DNA of 7,989 bases. Source: Helicobacteraceae bacterium (GTDB taxonomy: Bacteria; Campylobacterota; Campylobacteria; Campylobacterales; Sulfurimonadaceae). Below the pieces are notes generated by a model. That model had not been told where the DNA came from. It searched no databases and was given only the letters and a program-made list of their open reading frames with translations. Positions 1 to 5,264 of this stretch are shown here, in pieces. The number at the start of each line of letters is the position of its first letter. Position 1 is the stretch's first letter. The stretch covers positions 1 to 7,989 of the forward strand of contig JALWKG010000025.1 of assembly GCA_027081565.1 (NCBI GenBank), written 5' to 3'. Both the position numbers and the translations under genes were made by a program.

Positions 1-612
1 CTAAACAACTATTTTGCCATGAGTAAATATGTTCTAGACCGCTTTTCACCTAAAATGTTATTTATTTCTGAAGGGATCACTGATGCTTTGGACCACTCAA
101 GTCCAGAGGCCCTTGTTGGTGGTAAACTAGGGATTGATGCTACTTTAAAGTTTGCACCGACGACACCTGAACTTATAGATGACAAAACACTTTTGGCTCT
201 TGTTCAGGAGCGTATCCCTGAAGTCAAAGCATTGCGTCAATATATGTTGATGACTCCTAACCCTATTACTGTAATTACTATTGATAAAAAAGAGAATGTT
301 GTTGCTCTTTTTGAAAAGATACGTGATCTTAAAGAACACCTTCGTATTGTTGCATTTGTTGATGTTAAAAATAATAACATAGATAATCCTTACATGTTGA
401 CATGGCGTGTTGTCAATAACCTTGATGCACAAAGAGACTTGCGGATATACGATGGTGTTGTTTATGTTGATGGTACCAATAAAAACAGCTTGGATGGTTT
501 TGAACGTCGATGGCCTGATGATGTCACGTGTACCCAAAGCGTGGTCAGTGGTTTGAAAGCCAAAGGGCTTTGGAATCTGGATGAGGTACTCGAAGATCTG
601 TATGAATTGTAA
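1..612 (+). CDS. ubiD: UbiD-family decarboxylase (menaquinone-type), C-terminal part
   Basis: This is the 3' end of a gene that begins before the window. The frame is open from base 1 (LNNYFAMSKY...), so the ATG at 19 is an internal Met and not the start. It encodes 203 residues, ending in TAA at 610-612. The UbiD family uses prenylated FMN to decarboxylate aromatic acids; in Campylobacterota the long form is usually assigned to menaquinone synthesis in the cytoplasm. Family-like stretches are GKLGIDATLK (about residues 41-50 of the fragment), VVNNLDAQRDL (about 137-147) and DGTNK...DGFERRWPDDVT near the C-terminus. The part visible would be about the last third of a roughly 600-residue protein. 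The catalytic Glu-Arg-Glu region is probably upstream and cannot be checked here. There is no clear terminator immediately downstream. The family is fairly sure; the exact pathway is inferred. Confidence 0.85.
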   Translation, partial: LNNYFAMSKYVLDRFSPKMLFISEGITDALDHSSPEALVGGKLGIDATLKFAPTTPELIDDKTLLALVQERIPEVKALRQYMLMTPNPITVITIDKKENVVALFEKIRDLKEHLRIVAFVDVKNNNIDNPYMLTWRVVNNLDAQRDLRIYDGVVYVDGTNKNSLDGFERRWPDDVTCTQSVVSGLKAKGLWNLDEVLEDLYEL

Positions 613-739
613 CAATAAATAATATTAAGTATGTAATGTTGTAAGCTATTAATTTTTCTTATTAAAAAACAGTTACATCTAATCAAATCTTTCCTCATGG
701 TAACGCTTTAGCCAGAGGGTTAAGGGTAATATTATTTTT

Positions 740-745
740 GATAAT
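740..745 (+). promoter_or_regulatory. Candidate -10 box for the cytochrome c gene
   Basis: GATAAT follows a T-rich run (ATTATTTTTG), the style of -10 region used in Campylobacterota, where a conserved -35 box is often absent. Initiation would fall near 752, giving a leader of about 34 bases. The ribosome binding site AAGG is at 773-776, nine bases before the ATG at 786. The assignment rests on pattern only. Confidence 0.4.
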
Positions 746-785
746 GTAAGATGAATAAATAATAAACATCTAAAGGTTTTTAGGT

Positions 786-1121
786 ATGAAAAAATTGTTA
801 ATGTACGTTCTTGCTATAACAGTCTTGGGTCTAGGTTCTGCAGAAGCAGCTGTCTATAAAGGTCAAAAGGTCTACATCAAGAAGTGTCGTAAGTGTCATG
901 GTGGTGGTCTTGAAGTTGCGGCTTCCAAAAAGAAAAAGACATGGAAAAAATTGATGAAAAAGAAGGGTGAAGGCTTGGCAAAACTCCACCTTGAAAATCC
1001 TAAGGCCAAAAAGTCATATAAGTACTTTGGCAGCAAGAAGTACAGAAAACGTGCCAAACACCTAAAAGACTTCTTGGTAGAGTATGCTAAAGACAGTGGT
1101 AACGTTCCTGCGTGTAACTAA
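786..1121 (+). CDS. Small, highly basic periplasmic monohaem cytochrome c
   Basis: A 111-residue protein with a Sec signal peptide (MKK, hydrophobic core, SAEA/A near residues 19-22) and one haem attachment motif, CRKCH, at residues 34-38. It should therefore be exported and carry one covalent haem in the periplasm. The preceding GQKVYIKKCRKCHG is typical of class I cytochrome c domains. The only Met in the mature part, M57 in WKKLMKKK, is the obvious candidate for the sixth haem ligand. The mature part is extremely basic: I count 25 Lys and 3 Arg against 6 acidic residues in about 89. A lone Cys (C110) lies next to the C-terminus. Its partner is unknown; such charge suggests docking to an acidic protein or to membrane phospholipid. 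The gene stands alone between the UbiD gene and argH, with its own likely promoter and terminator. The cytochrome call is firm and the role is not known. Confidence 0.88.
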   Translation: MKKLLMYVLAITVLGLGSAEAAVYKGQKVYIKKCRKCHGGGLEVAASKKKKTWKKLMKKKGEGLAKLHLENPKAKKSYKYFGSKKYRKRAKHLKDFLVEYAKDSGNVPACN

Positions 1122-1134
1122 AGTAACATTTTTG

Positions 1135-1151
1135 TGAAGGCTTTGCCTTCA
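1135..1151 (+). terminator. Hairpin terminator after the cytochrome c gene
   Basis: TGAAGGC, loop TTT, GCCTTCA form a perfect 7-bp stem (1135-1141 with 1145-1151), extendable by a G-T pair. It starts 13 bases after the cytochrome stop codon. The following tract is only pyrimidine-rich (tctcctctttta), so this is a moderate rather than classic intrinsic terminator. Confidence 0.6.
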
Positions 1152-1210
1152 TCTCCTCTTTTATATCTTAAACAATCTATCAATTATTATAAAACCTAAA
1201 CATAATCGGG

Positions 1211-1216
1211 TAAAAT
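1211..1216 (+). promoter_or_regulatory. Candidate -10 box for argH-osmC
   Basis: TAAAAT in the context ATCGGGTAAAATGTCA. Initiation near 1223 would give a leader of about 40 bases before the ATG at 1265. A similar TAAAAT lies upstream of pheS at 6230. It is placed by pattern and position only. Confidence 0.4.
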
Positions 1217-1230
1217 GTCAAAATTATTTA

Positions 1231-1250
1231 GTATACCTCAGTGTATACCT
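1231..1250 (+). repeat. GTATACCT tandem pair in the argH leader
   Basis: GTATACCT occurs at 1231-1238 and again at 1243-1250, a 12-base period. Because GTATAC is itself a palindrome, the two copies can also pair with each other as a 6-bp hairpin (1231-1236 with 1243-1248). The hairpin would end just before the ribosome binding site AGGGAG at 1254-1259. It could be a minor leader structure or a protein site; no function is established. Confidence 0.45.
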
Positions 1251-1264
1251 CTCAGGGAGCCAAT

Positions 1265-2653
1265 ATGGACAAAATGTGGTCAGGTCGTTTTAGCGAAAGT
1301 TCCGCTTCACTTTTAGATGATTTTAATGCATCGATTATGTTTGATCGTCGTCTTTACAGAGAAGACATAGAAGGTTCGCAAGCACATGCGGCAATGTTAC
1401 ATGCTCAGGGGATCTTGAGTACTGATGAACTGGATGCGATCCATAAAGGTCTTTCTCAGGTTATGAGTGAGATCGAAGCTGGAGATTTTGAGTGGAAGAT
1501 CTCCGATGAAGATCTACACATGGGGATCGAGAAGCGTCTTACAGCGATCATCGGTGAAGTGGGTGGTAAACTCCATACTGCACGTTCTCGTAATGACCAG
1601 GTTGCTGTTGACTTCCGTCGTTATGTCGTACGTAAAAACAGAGAGATTGCACAGCTCATCAAATCATTGATGGAAGTGGTCGTTGATATTGCTTCCAAAC
1701 ATACAGAGACGCTGATCCCGGGAATGACACATCTGCAACATGCGCAGCCTACTAACTTTGGTTTTCATATGTTGGCGTATGCTTCGATGTTCAAACGTGA
1801 TATTGAGCGTTTTGAAGAGAGTCGTAAACGTATTAATATTTCACCCCTAGGTTGTGCTGCCCTTGCAGGTACTCCGCATAACATTGACCGTCAGATGACT
1901 GCTGACGCACTTGGCTTTGACAGTGTAAGCATTAACTGTTTGGACACAGTAAGTGATCGTGACTTTGCACTGGAGATCTTGTTCAACATCTCAACGATGA
2001 TGATGCATATCTCTCGTTTGAGTGAAGAGATCATTCTCTGGTCTAGTTATGAGTTTGGTTTTGTTGAGCTCTCTGATGCTTACTCTACCGGCTCATCTAT
2101 CATGCCACAGAAGAAAAATCCAGATGTTCCTGAACTGCTTCGTGGTAAAACAGGACGTGTCAACGGTAACCTTATCTCGCTGCTTACAGTGATGAAGGGT
2201 CTTCCACTTGCTTACAACAAAGATACTCAAGAAGATAAAGAGGGTGTGTTTGACAGTATTGATACTGCTGAACTCTCTTTGGAGATCCTTCGCGAAGCGT
2301 TAAAAACTATGACAGTCAAGCCTGAAAACATGGAAAGTGCTTGTCAAAAAGGTCACCTGACAGCAACAGACTTAGCGGACTACTTGGTAGAACATTGTGG
2401 TGTTCCTTTTAGAGAGACCCACTTTATATCTGGTAAAGCTGTTGCACGTGCTGAGATCATGGGGATCGATGTCTCTGCGATGAGTTTTGATGAGTTAAAG
2501 AAGATCGATGATCGTATCAAAGAAGATGTTATGCCTTTCTTGGCACTGCGCAATTCGATGAACGCAAGAAACTCTGAGGGTGGTACCTCTACCAAACGTA
2601 CACTAGAGCAGGTTGAACTGTTTAAAAACTATATAAAAGGTCTAAGCATATGA
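1265..2653 (+). CDS. argH: Argininosuccinate lyase
   Basis: ArgH splits argininosuccinate into arginine and fumarate, the last step of arginine synthesis, as a cytoplasmic homotetramer. The protein is 462 residues, normal for the family. The signature loop GSSIMPQKKNP is at residues 276-286 and carries the catalytic serine. The THLQHAQPT block (155-163) contains the family's catalytic His, and HTARSRNDQV (104-113) matches the substrate-binding region. The start is set at ATG 1265 because AGGGAG (1254-1259) lies five bases upstream and the product begins MDKMWSGRF, as expected. An in-frame GTG at 1241 would add eight residues but has no ribosome binding site. The 3' end overlaps the OsmC gene by four bases (ATGA), implying one transcript and translational coupling. 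No other arginine gene is in the window. Confidence 0.97.
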   Translation: MDKMWSGRFSESSASLLDDFNASIMFDRRLYREDIEGSQAHAAMLHAQGILSTDELDAIHKGLSQVMSEIEAGDFEWKISDEDLHMGIEKRLTAIIGEVGGKLHTARSRNDQVAVDFRRYVVRKNREIAQLIKSLMEVVVDIASKHTETLIPGMTHLQHAQPTNFGFHMLAYASMFKRDIERFEESRKRINISPLGCAALAGTPHNIDRQMTADALGFDSVSINCLDTVSDRDFALEILFNISTMMMHISRLSEEIILWSSYEFGFVELSDAYSTGSSIMPQKKNPDVPELLRGKTGRVNGNLISLLTVMKGLPLAYNKDTQEDKEGVFDSIDTAELSLEILREALKTMTVKPENMESACQKGHLTATDLADYLVEHCGVPFRETHFISGKAVARAEIMGIDVSAMSFDELKKIDDRIKEDVMPFLALRNSMNARNSEGGTSTKRTLEQVELFKNYIKGLSI

Positions 2654-3120
2654 AAATCTCAATTGCACATAAAGAGGCGATGAAGTTCGAAGCAACAACA
2701 ACGAAAAGCAGTTTTATTATAGACTGTCCGACGATAAGCCCTATTGAGTATTTTCTAAGTGGTATTATCACTTGTAGTGCAACAGATGTCTATATGTTGC
2801 CACAAAACCAAGGTAAGAGTGTCACTGACCTTGTGGTTGACGGTGAAGTCAAACGTGCAGACGATCATCCTAAAAAGTTTGAGACATTGCATTTGACTTA
2901 CACATTTAACTCTGATGCTGACAGTGATGATCAGGCGGCGCGTTGGGTTATGGCCAGTGTTGAAACCTACTGCTCAACGATCAACACGATTCGTGACACA
3001 ACCAAGATCTCTTATACTATTGTTCATAATGGAAAAACGATTCGTGAAAATGAAGAGATGATCAGTGGACAAGGAACTAATGTTGACCTTGGTGATCTTG
3101 ATGCGTGTTGTCCCTCTTAA
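2650..3120 (+). CDS. OsmC/Ohr-family peroxidase-like protein
   Basis: A 156-residue cytoplasmic protein of the OsmC/Ohr fold, whose members reduce organic hydroperoxides with a pair of reactive cysteines. The layout fits: SPIEYFLSGIITCSATDV places one Cys at residue 42, at the start of the long central helix, and ASVETYCSTINTIR places the second at 108. These match the conserved pair. Extra cysteines are present at 26, 153 and 154, with a CC pair in the tail ACCPS, which is not a usual family feature. ATG 2650 overlaps the argH stop, and AAGG lies at 2637-2640 inside argH, so translation is probably coupled. There is no metabolic link to arginine synthesis that I know of. The substrate is unknown and a non-peroxidase role is possible. 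Confidence 0.85.
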   Translation: MKISIAHKEAMKFEATTTKSSFIIDCPTISPIEYFLSGIITCSATDVYMLPQNQGKSVTDLVVDGEVKRADDHPKKFETLHLTYTFNSDADSDDQAARWVMASVETYCSTINTIRDTTKISYTIVHNGKTIRENEEMISGQGTNVDLGDLDACCPS

Positions 3121-3142
3121 GAGACAGCTAGCTCTTCGAGTC

Positions 3143-3157
3143 CACGCTTCTTGCGTG
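3143..3157 (+). repeat. Short hairpin after the OsmC gene
   Basis: CACGC, loop TTCTT, GCGTG form a perfect 5-bp stem 22 bases after the OsmC stop codon. There is no T-tract after it, so a terminator role is weak. It may limit read-through between the argH-osmC unit and the gene at 3191. Confidence 0.35.
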
Positions 3158-3190
3158 TGACCACTAACAACTTAACATCATAGGTCTTAC

Positions 3191-3580
3191 ATGTTTGCAT
3201 TTTACGAAAGTGACTGGTTCACTATTACCTTAGAAATCCTCTTTCTTCTTTTTATTATTTATGACACTAAACGCTATTTTGAGACTAAAAAACGTGAATA
3301 TCTTCTTAATATCGCTTTGACCATAGGTTTTTTCTTTTGGGCTTTAGTACCGTTTTATAACAAGTACTATAGTTGGCAGGATAGGGACAAAGTATCCTTG
3401 ATTAAGGACTGTGTCGTAGAACACAACCAGAGTTATTGTGACTGTCTCGATGACAAGGTCTTTAAGGAGTACTCTTTTGAGGATTTCAAACATTTGAATC
3501 GCACTAAAGATAAGGATTATCTGGAGTTTTTTTCTGATGTGGACAAAGAATGCCGCGGGATAGATACCGGCTGGTTCTAG
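3191..3580 (+). CDS. Two-helix inner-membrane protein with a C-terminal Cys-containing domain, function unknown
   Basis: I do not recognise this 129-residue protein. Two hydrophobic segments are clear: about residues 10-24 (ITLEILFLLFIIYDT) and about 39-56 (LNIALTIGFFFWALVPFY), joined by a charged loop (KRYFETKKREY). The remaining 70 or so residues are hydrophilic. That tail has the pattern DC...YCDCLDDKVFKEYSFEDF...FFSDVDKECRG, with four cysteines (residues 75, 84, 86 and 122). By the positive-inside rule the charged loop is cytoplasmic and both termini, including the Cys domain, face the periplasm, where disulfides could form. A weak ribosome binding site AGG is at 3182-3184. A short sequence resembling its last 15 codons recurs at 5167. 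It is the first gene of a region that looks accessory. Confidence 0.65.
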   Translation: MFAFYESDWFTITLEILFLLFIIYDTKRYFETKKREYLLNIALTIGFFFWALVPFYNKYYSWQDRDKVSLIKDCVVEHNQSYCDCLDDKVFKEYSFEDFKHLNRTKDKDYLEFFSDVDKECRGIDTGWF

Positions 3581-3695
3581 ACCTAGGAGCTTTTGTACTT
3601 ATTGCTTGCCACTCCGGACTCGATTAAGAATCTACTCCTTGTCGCTCTTTGCTCTTCAGTTTCTTTGAACATTAAAACTTCACCTTGCAACCCTT

Positions 3696-3721
3696 TCTCT
3701 TTTTGACTCGACAAAAAGAGA
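3696..3721. repeat. Perfect 10-bp inverted repeat, 6-base loop
   Basis: TCTCTTTTTG at 3696-3705 pairs fully with CAAAAAGAGA at 3712-3721 around the loop ACTCGA. A T-run in one arm and an A-run in the other make it hairpin-capable on either strand. It is not a clean terminator because the T-run is within the stem and not after it. Confidence 0.8.
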
Positions 3722-3751
3722 TACGAGAAAAATCGCTCGCAACGGCTTTAC

Positions 3752-3770
3752 CCAAGGGCATTTCCTTTGG
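3752..3770. repeat. 7-bp inverted repeat with one G-T pair
   Basis: CCAAGGG (3752-3758) can pair with CCTTTGG (3764-3770) around the loop CATTT. It lies seven bases before the palindrome at 3777, so the two would stack in an RNA. Confidence 0.55.
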
Positions 3771-3776
3771 TCACGG

Positions 3777-3792
3777 CCTGACAGCTGTCAGG
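3777..3792. repeat. Perfect 16-bp palindrome
   Basis: CCTGACAGCTGTCAGG reads identically on both strands, with no spacer. As DNA it is a candidate site for a dimeric protein. As RNA it would form a stem of about six pairs with a small loop, or dimerise. It sits centrally in the hairpin-rich block. Confidence 0.8.
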
Positions 3793-3981
3793 TTCCATCC
3801 TTCCACTTTTTGAGACCCTAAAAACGACTAACTCGCTAAACGCTCAAACAGAGCCGTTTTCTTAACGGGTCACATGAAGTTTCAGTCTGCTCTGCAGGGT
3901 TTGACTACATCAAAGGCTTAGTAGAAGGGGGAGAGTGACTTAGGAGCATCTCCAATACCATTAAGCTAAACACTTATCAGC

Positions 3982-4007
3982 TAATATATCACAATTGTAA
4001 AATAGGA
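3982..4007 (+). promoter_or_regulatory. Candidate -10 box and ribosome binding site for the lipoprotein gene
   Basis: TAATAT at 3982-3987 is a plausible -10 box, with initiation near 3994. TAGGA at 4003-4007 is a ribosome binding site seven bases before the ATG at 4015. TAAAAT at 3998-4003 is also -10-like but lies too close to the start codon to serve a normal leader. Confidence 0.35.
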
Positions 4008-4014
4008 AAAAAAT

Positions 4015-4617
4015 ATGTTAAAACAAAAATTACTTTTAGTAGCAACGCTTTTAGTTGCAACAGTCTTGGTAACAGGGTGTAGTAGTGATGAAAATACCAA
4101 AAGTGAAAAAAGCACTTGGACACCAGACCAGGAGGTCATTGTCATAAACGGACATACTTTGCCGCCTGAACCAGACCCGGCTGTCAACAACGCAACACTT
4201 CTTGGTGTTGACAGTAATGACAATGGGGTCCGCGATGATGTGGAACGGTGGATCTATGAGACTTATAAAGACAAACATCCTATATACATTGATATTGCAA
4301 TGCAGGCAGGACGGGCTTATAAGCAAGTGCTTGAGACTCCTGAGAAGGCTAGGGAGATTCGAGAGATTGTTAATGCGCCTTTGTTTTGCGCCTGGTATTA
4401 TCAAAAAGGAGCTAAATATTTCGGAGATCCAGTGCTAGTAGAAGTGGATGAAAGAATAGACGATTCTGTCTATAGTAAATATTTTAATACAAATGAGCGA
4501 AAAGATATTTATTGGGAATATGATGGGTTACTGAGTGGAGGTAGCTATGATCTGCCTAAAGCACAAGAAAGAAAGTCTTTTTGTGACTTTGATACTTCAA
4601 AATATGATAAGAAGTAA
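4015..4617 (+). CDS. Secreted lipoprotein with an EF-hand-like calcium loop, function unknown
   Basis: A 200-residue protein with a lipoprotein signal: MLKQK, a hydrophobic core, then VTGC with the lipidated Cys at residue 22. The following SSDE gives no inner-membrane retention signal that I would rely on. Residues 66-77 (DSNDNGVRDDVE) have acidic or amide residues at loop positions 1, 3, 5, 9 and 12 with Gly at 6, an EF-hand or thrombospondin-like calcium loop. The rest (HPIYIDIAMQAGRAYKQVLETPEKAREI) looks helical. Two Cys (125 and 190) could form a disulfide outside the cytoplasm. It appears to belong to a family of Campylobacterota hypothetical proteins, which is recollection and not a search. 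The gene starts at ATG 4015 after TAGGA and ends three bases before the hydrolase-like gene, so the two form a bicistronic unit. Function is unknown; joint action with a secreted hydrolase is inference. Confidence 0.75.
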   Translation: MLKQKLLLVATLLVATVLVTGCSSDENTKSEKSTWTPDQEVIVINGHTLPPEPDPAVNNATLLGVDSNDNGVRDDVERWIYETYKDKHPIYIDIAMQAGRAYKQVLETPEKAREIREIVNAPLFCAWYYQKGAKYFGDPVLVEVDERIDDSVYSKYFNTNERKDIYWEYDGLLSGGSYDLPKAQERKSFCDFDTSKYDKK

Positions 4618-4620
4618 ACA

Positions 4621-5154
4621 ATGAAATTATTGTTACTTCTATTTCTGTTTATACTCTATCCTTTAGCTTCTTTTTCTGAAATAGATGAAAGAAAAACGGA
4701 TGTCTATTTTGCTAATGTAATATTAACTAATGAGAAAAATGCCACTTCCAATACCGTGTTATTAGAAGATGCTATTAGACTTAAATTTTATAATGATAAT
4801 CCTATGGAGATGGACAAAAAAATAGGAAAAGTAACCGAAGCCTACAACTCCACTCACGGATGGGGTATAGGTGACTTGATAGAGTCTCTGTTACAAAAGT
4901 TGTCTTTACATGAAGTGGTTGACGGCATAGTGGGAAACATCTACAATACATTGATACAAAACGCACATAGCAGTGATCTTTCGCTACAGGTTGCTAACTA
5001 TAAGAAAAGTATACAGTCAGGTCATAAAGTCTTAGTAGTTGCCCATTCACAAGGTAACCTTTTTACATATGAGGCCTACAGAAAACTGGATGACTGGATG
5101 CAGGATTATTTTGAGGCTATTAGTGTTGCTTCTTCTGGAATAAGTACCAGGTGA
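4621..5154 (+). CDS. Truncated secreted alpha/beta-hydrolase (lipase-like) protein
   Basis: A 177-residue product with a Sec signal peptide (MK, poly-Leu core, cleavage near residue 19, ASFS/E). The segment GHKVLVVAHSQGNLFTYEAYRKL (about residues 134-156) is the strand-elbow-helix of the alpha/beta-hydrolase fold: AHSQG at 141-145 matches GxSxG with Ala for the first Gly, and S143 is the nucleophile. Only 32 residues follow, so the downstream Asp and His of the usual triad, and the remaining core strands, are missing. The frame ends in a double stop, TGATGA (5152-5157). I read this as a gene that has lost its 3' part and is probably not catalytically active. A helper role without catalysis is possible. 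It begins three bases after the lipoprotein stop, with a weak AAGAAG upstream. Confidence 0.7.
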   Translation: MKLLLLLFLFILYPLASFSEIDERKTDVYFANVILTNEKNATSNTVLLEDAIRLKFYNDNPMEMDKKIGKVTEAYNSTHGWGIGDLIESLLQKLSLHEVVDGIVGNIYNTLIQNAHSSDLSLQVANYKKSIQSGHKVLVVAHSQGNLFTYEAYRKLDDWMQDYFEAISVASSGISTR

Positions 5155-5157
5155 TGA

Positions 5158-5229
5158 ACTATTGTCTCTGAAATAGATGATGAGTGCCGTGGTAGGACAG
5201 CTGGTTTTAACATTGTGCTAATGTTCTGA
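5158..5229 (+). pseudogene. Remnant resembling the C-terminus of the 3191-3580 protein
   Basis: Directly after the double stop of the hydrolase fragment, the same frame reads TIVSEIDDECRGRTAGF. The end of the 3191 gene reads SDVDKECRGIDTGWF. The shared pattern S-(D/E)-(V/I)-D-x-E-C-R-G-x-x-x-G covers about 13 codons with seven identities, and the tgc-cg-gg core is also similar in DNA. There is no start codon and no upstream domain, so this is at best a gene scar. The match is short and chance cannot be excluded. Confidence 0.4.
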
Positions 5230-5238
5230 TGTTATAGT
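5209..5238 (+). promoter_or_regulatory. Extended -10 promoter with an operator-like inverted repeat
   Basis: TGTTATAGT at 5230-5238 is a good extended -10 box (TG, one base, TATAGT); initiation would be near 5245. Just upstream, AACATT (5209-5214) and AATGTT (5220-5225) form a perfect 6-bp inverted repeat with a five-base spacer, GTGCT. Its position over the -35 region fits a dimeric regulator of the cytochrome gene at 5265. The regulator cannot be named; the sequence is not an FNR box (TTGAT-N4-ATCAA). Confidence 0.5.
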
Positions 5239-5264
5239 CTCTTCAACATAGTAAGGAGCTGATG

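Larger units (their letters stand above)
3581..4014. other. Gene-free, hairpin-rich intergenic block
   Basis: This 434-base stretch has no supportable gene on either strand. It contains at least four closely spaced inverted repeats: 3696-3721, 3752-3770, 3777-3792 and 3854-3868 (CCGTT, loop TTCTT, AACGG). A small GGAG-CAT-CTCC element lies at 3943-3953. Its GC-richer wording differs from the AT-rich intergenic DNA elsewhere in the window. This density of structure suggests a dispersed intergenic repeat or a structured RNA. From memory, similar AAAAAG-stem blocks recur between genes in some bacterial genomes, but I cannot verify that here. The last 35 bases are AT-rich leader for the gene at 4015. 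Confidence 0.55.

Noticed and set aside
145..615. 156-codon minus-strand frame opposite the UbiD gene
   Set aside because: It lies antisense to a clearly conserved coding frame, with low-complexity Ile/Asn/Phe-rich composition and no recognisable domain: a shadow frame.
1241..1264. GTG at 1241 as an upstream start for argH
   Set aside because: No ribosome binding site precedes it, while ATG 1265 has AGGGAG five bases upstream and gives the expected N-terminus.
3840..3938. Open 32-codon stretch ending ...GFDYIKGLVEGGE and TGA
   Set aside because: It follows a stop codon, has no start codon or ribosome binding site, and lies in the hairpin-rich block; most likely chance or a worn fragment.
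3955..3980. Minus-strand AGCTTAATGGTA resembles a tRNA D-arm
   Set aside because: No matching acceptor stem, anticodon arm or GTTCGA-type T-arm can be assembled from the flanking bases.
4051..4404. 117-codon minus-strand frame opposite the lipoprotein gene
   Set aside because: The plus-strand frame has a lipobox, an EF-type loop and a ribosome binding site; the minus frame has none of these.
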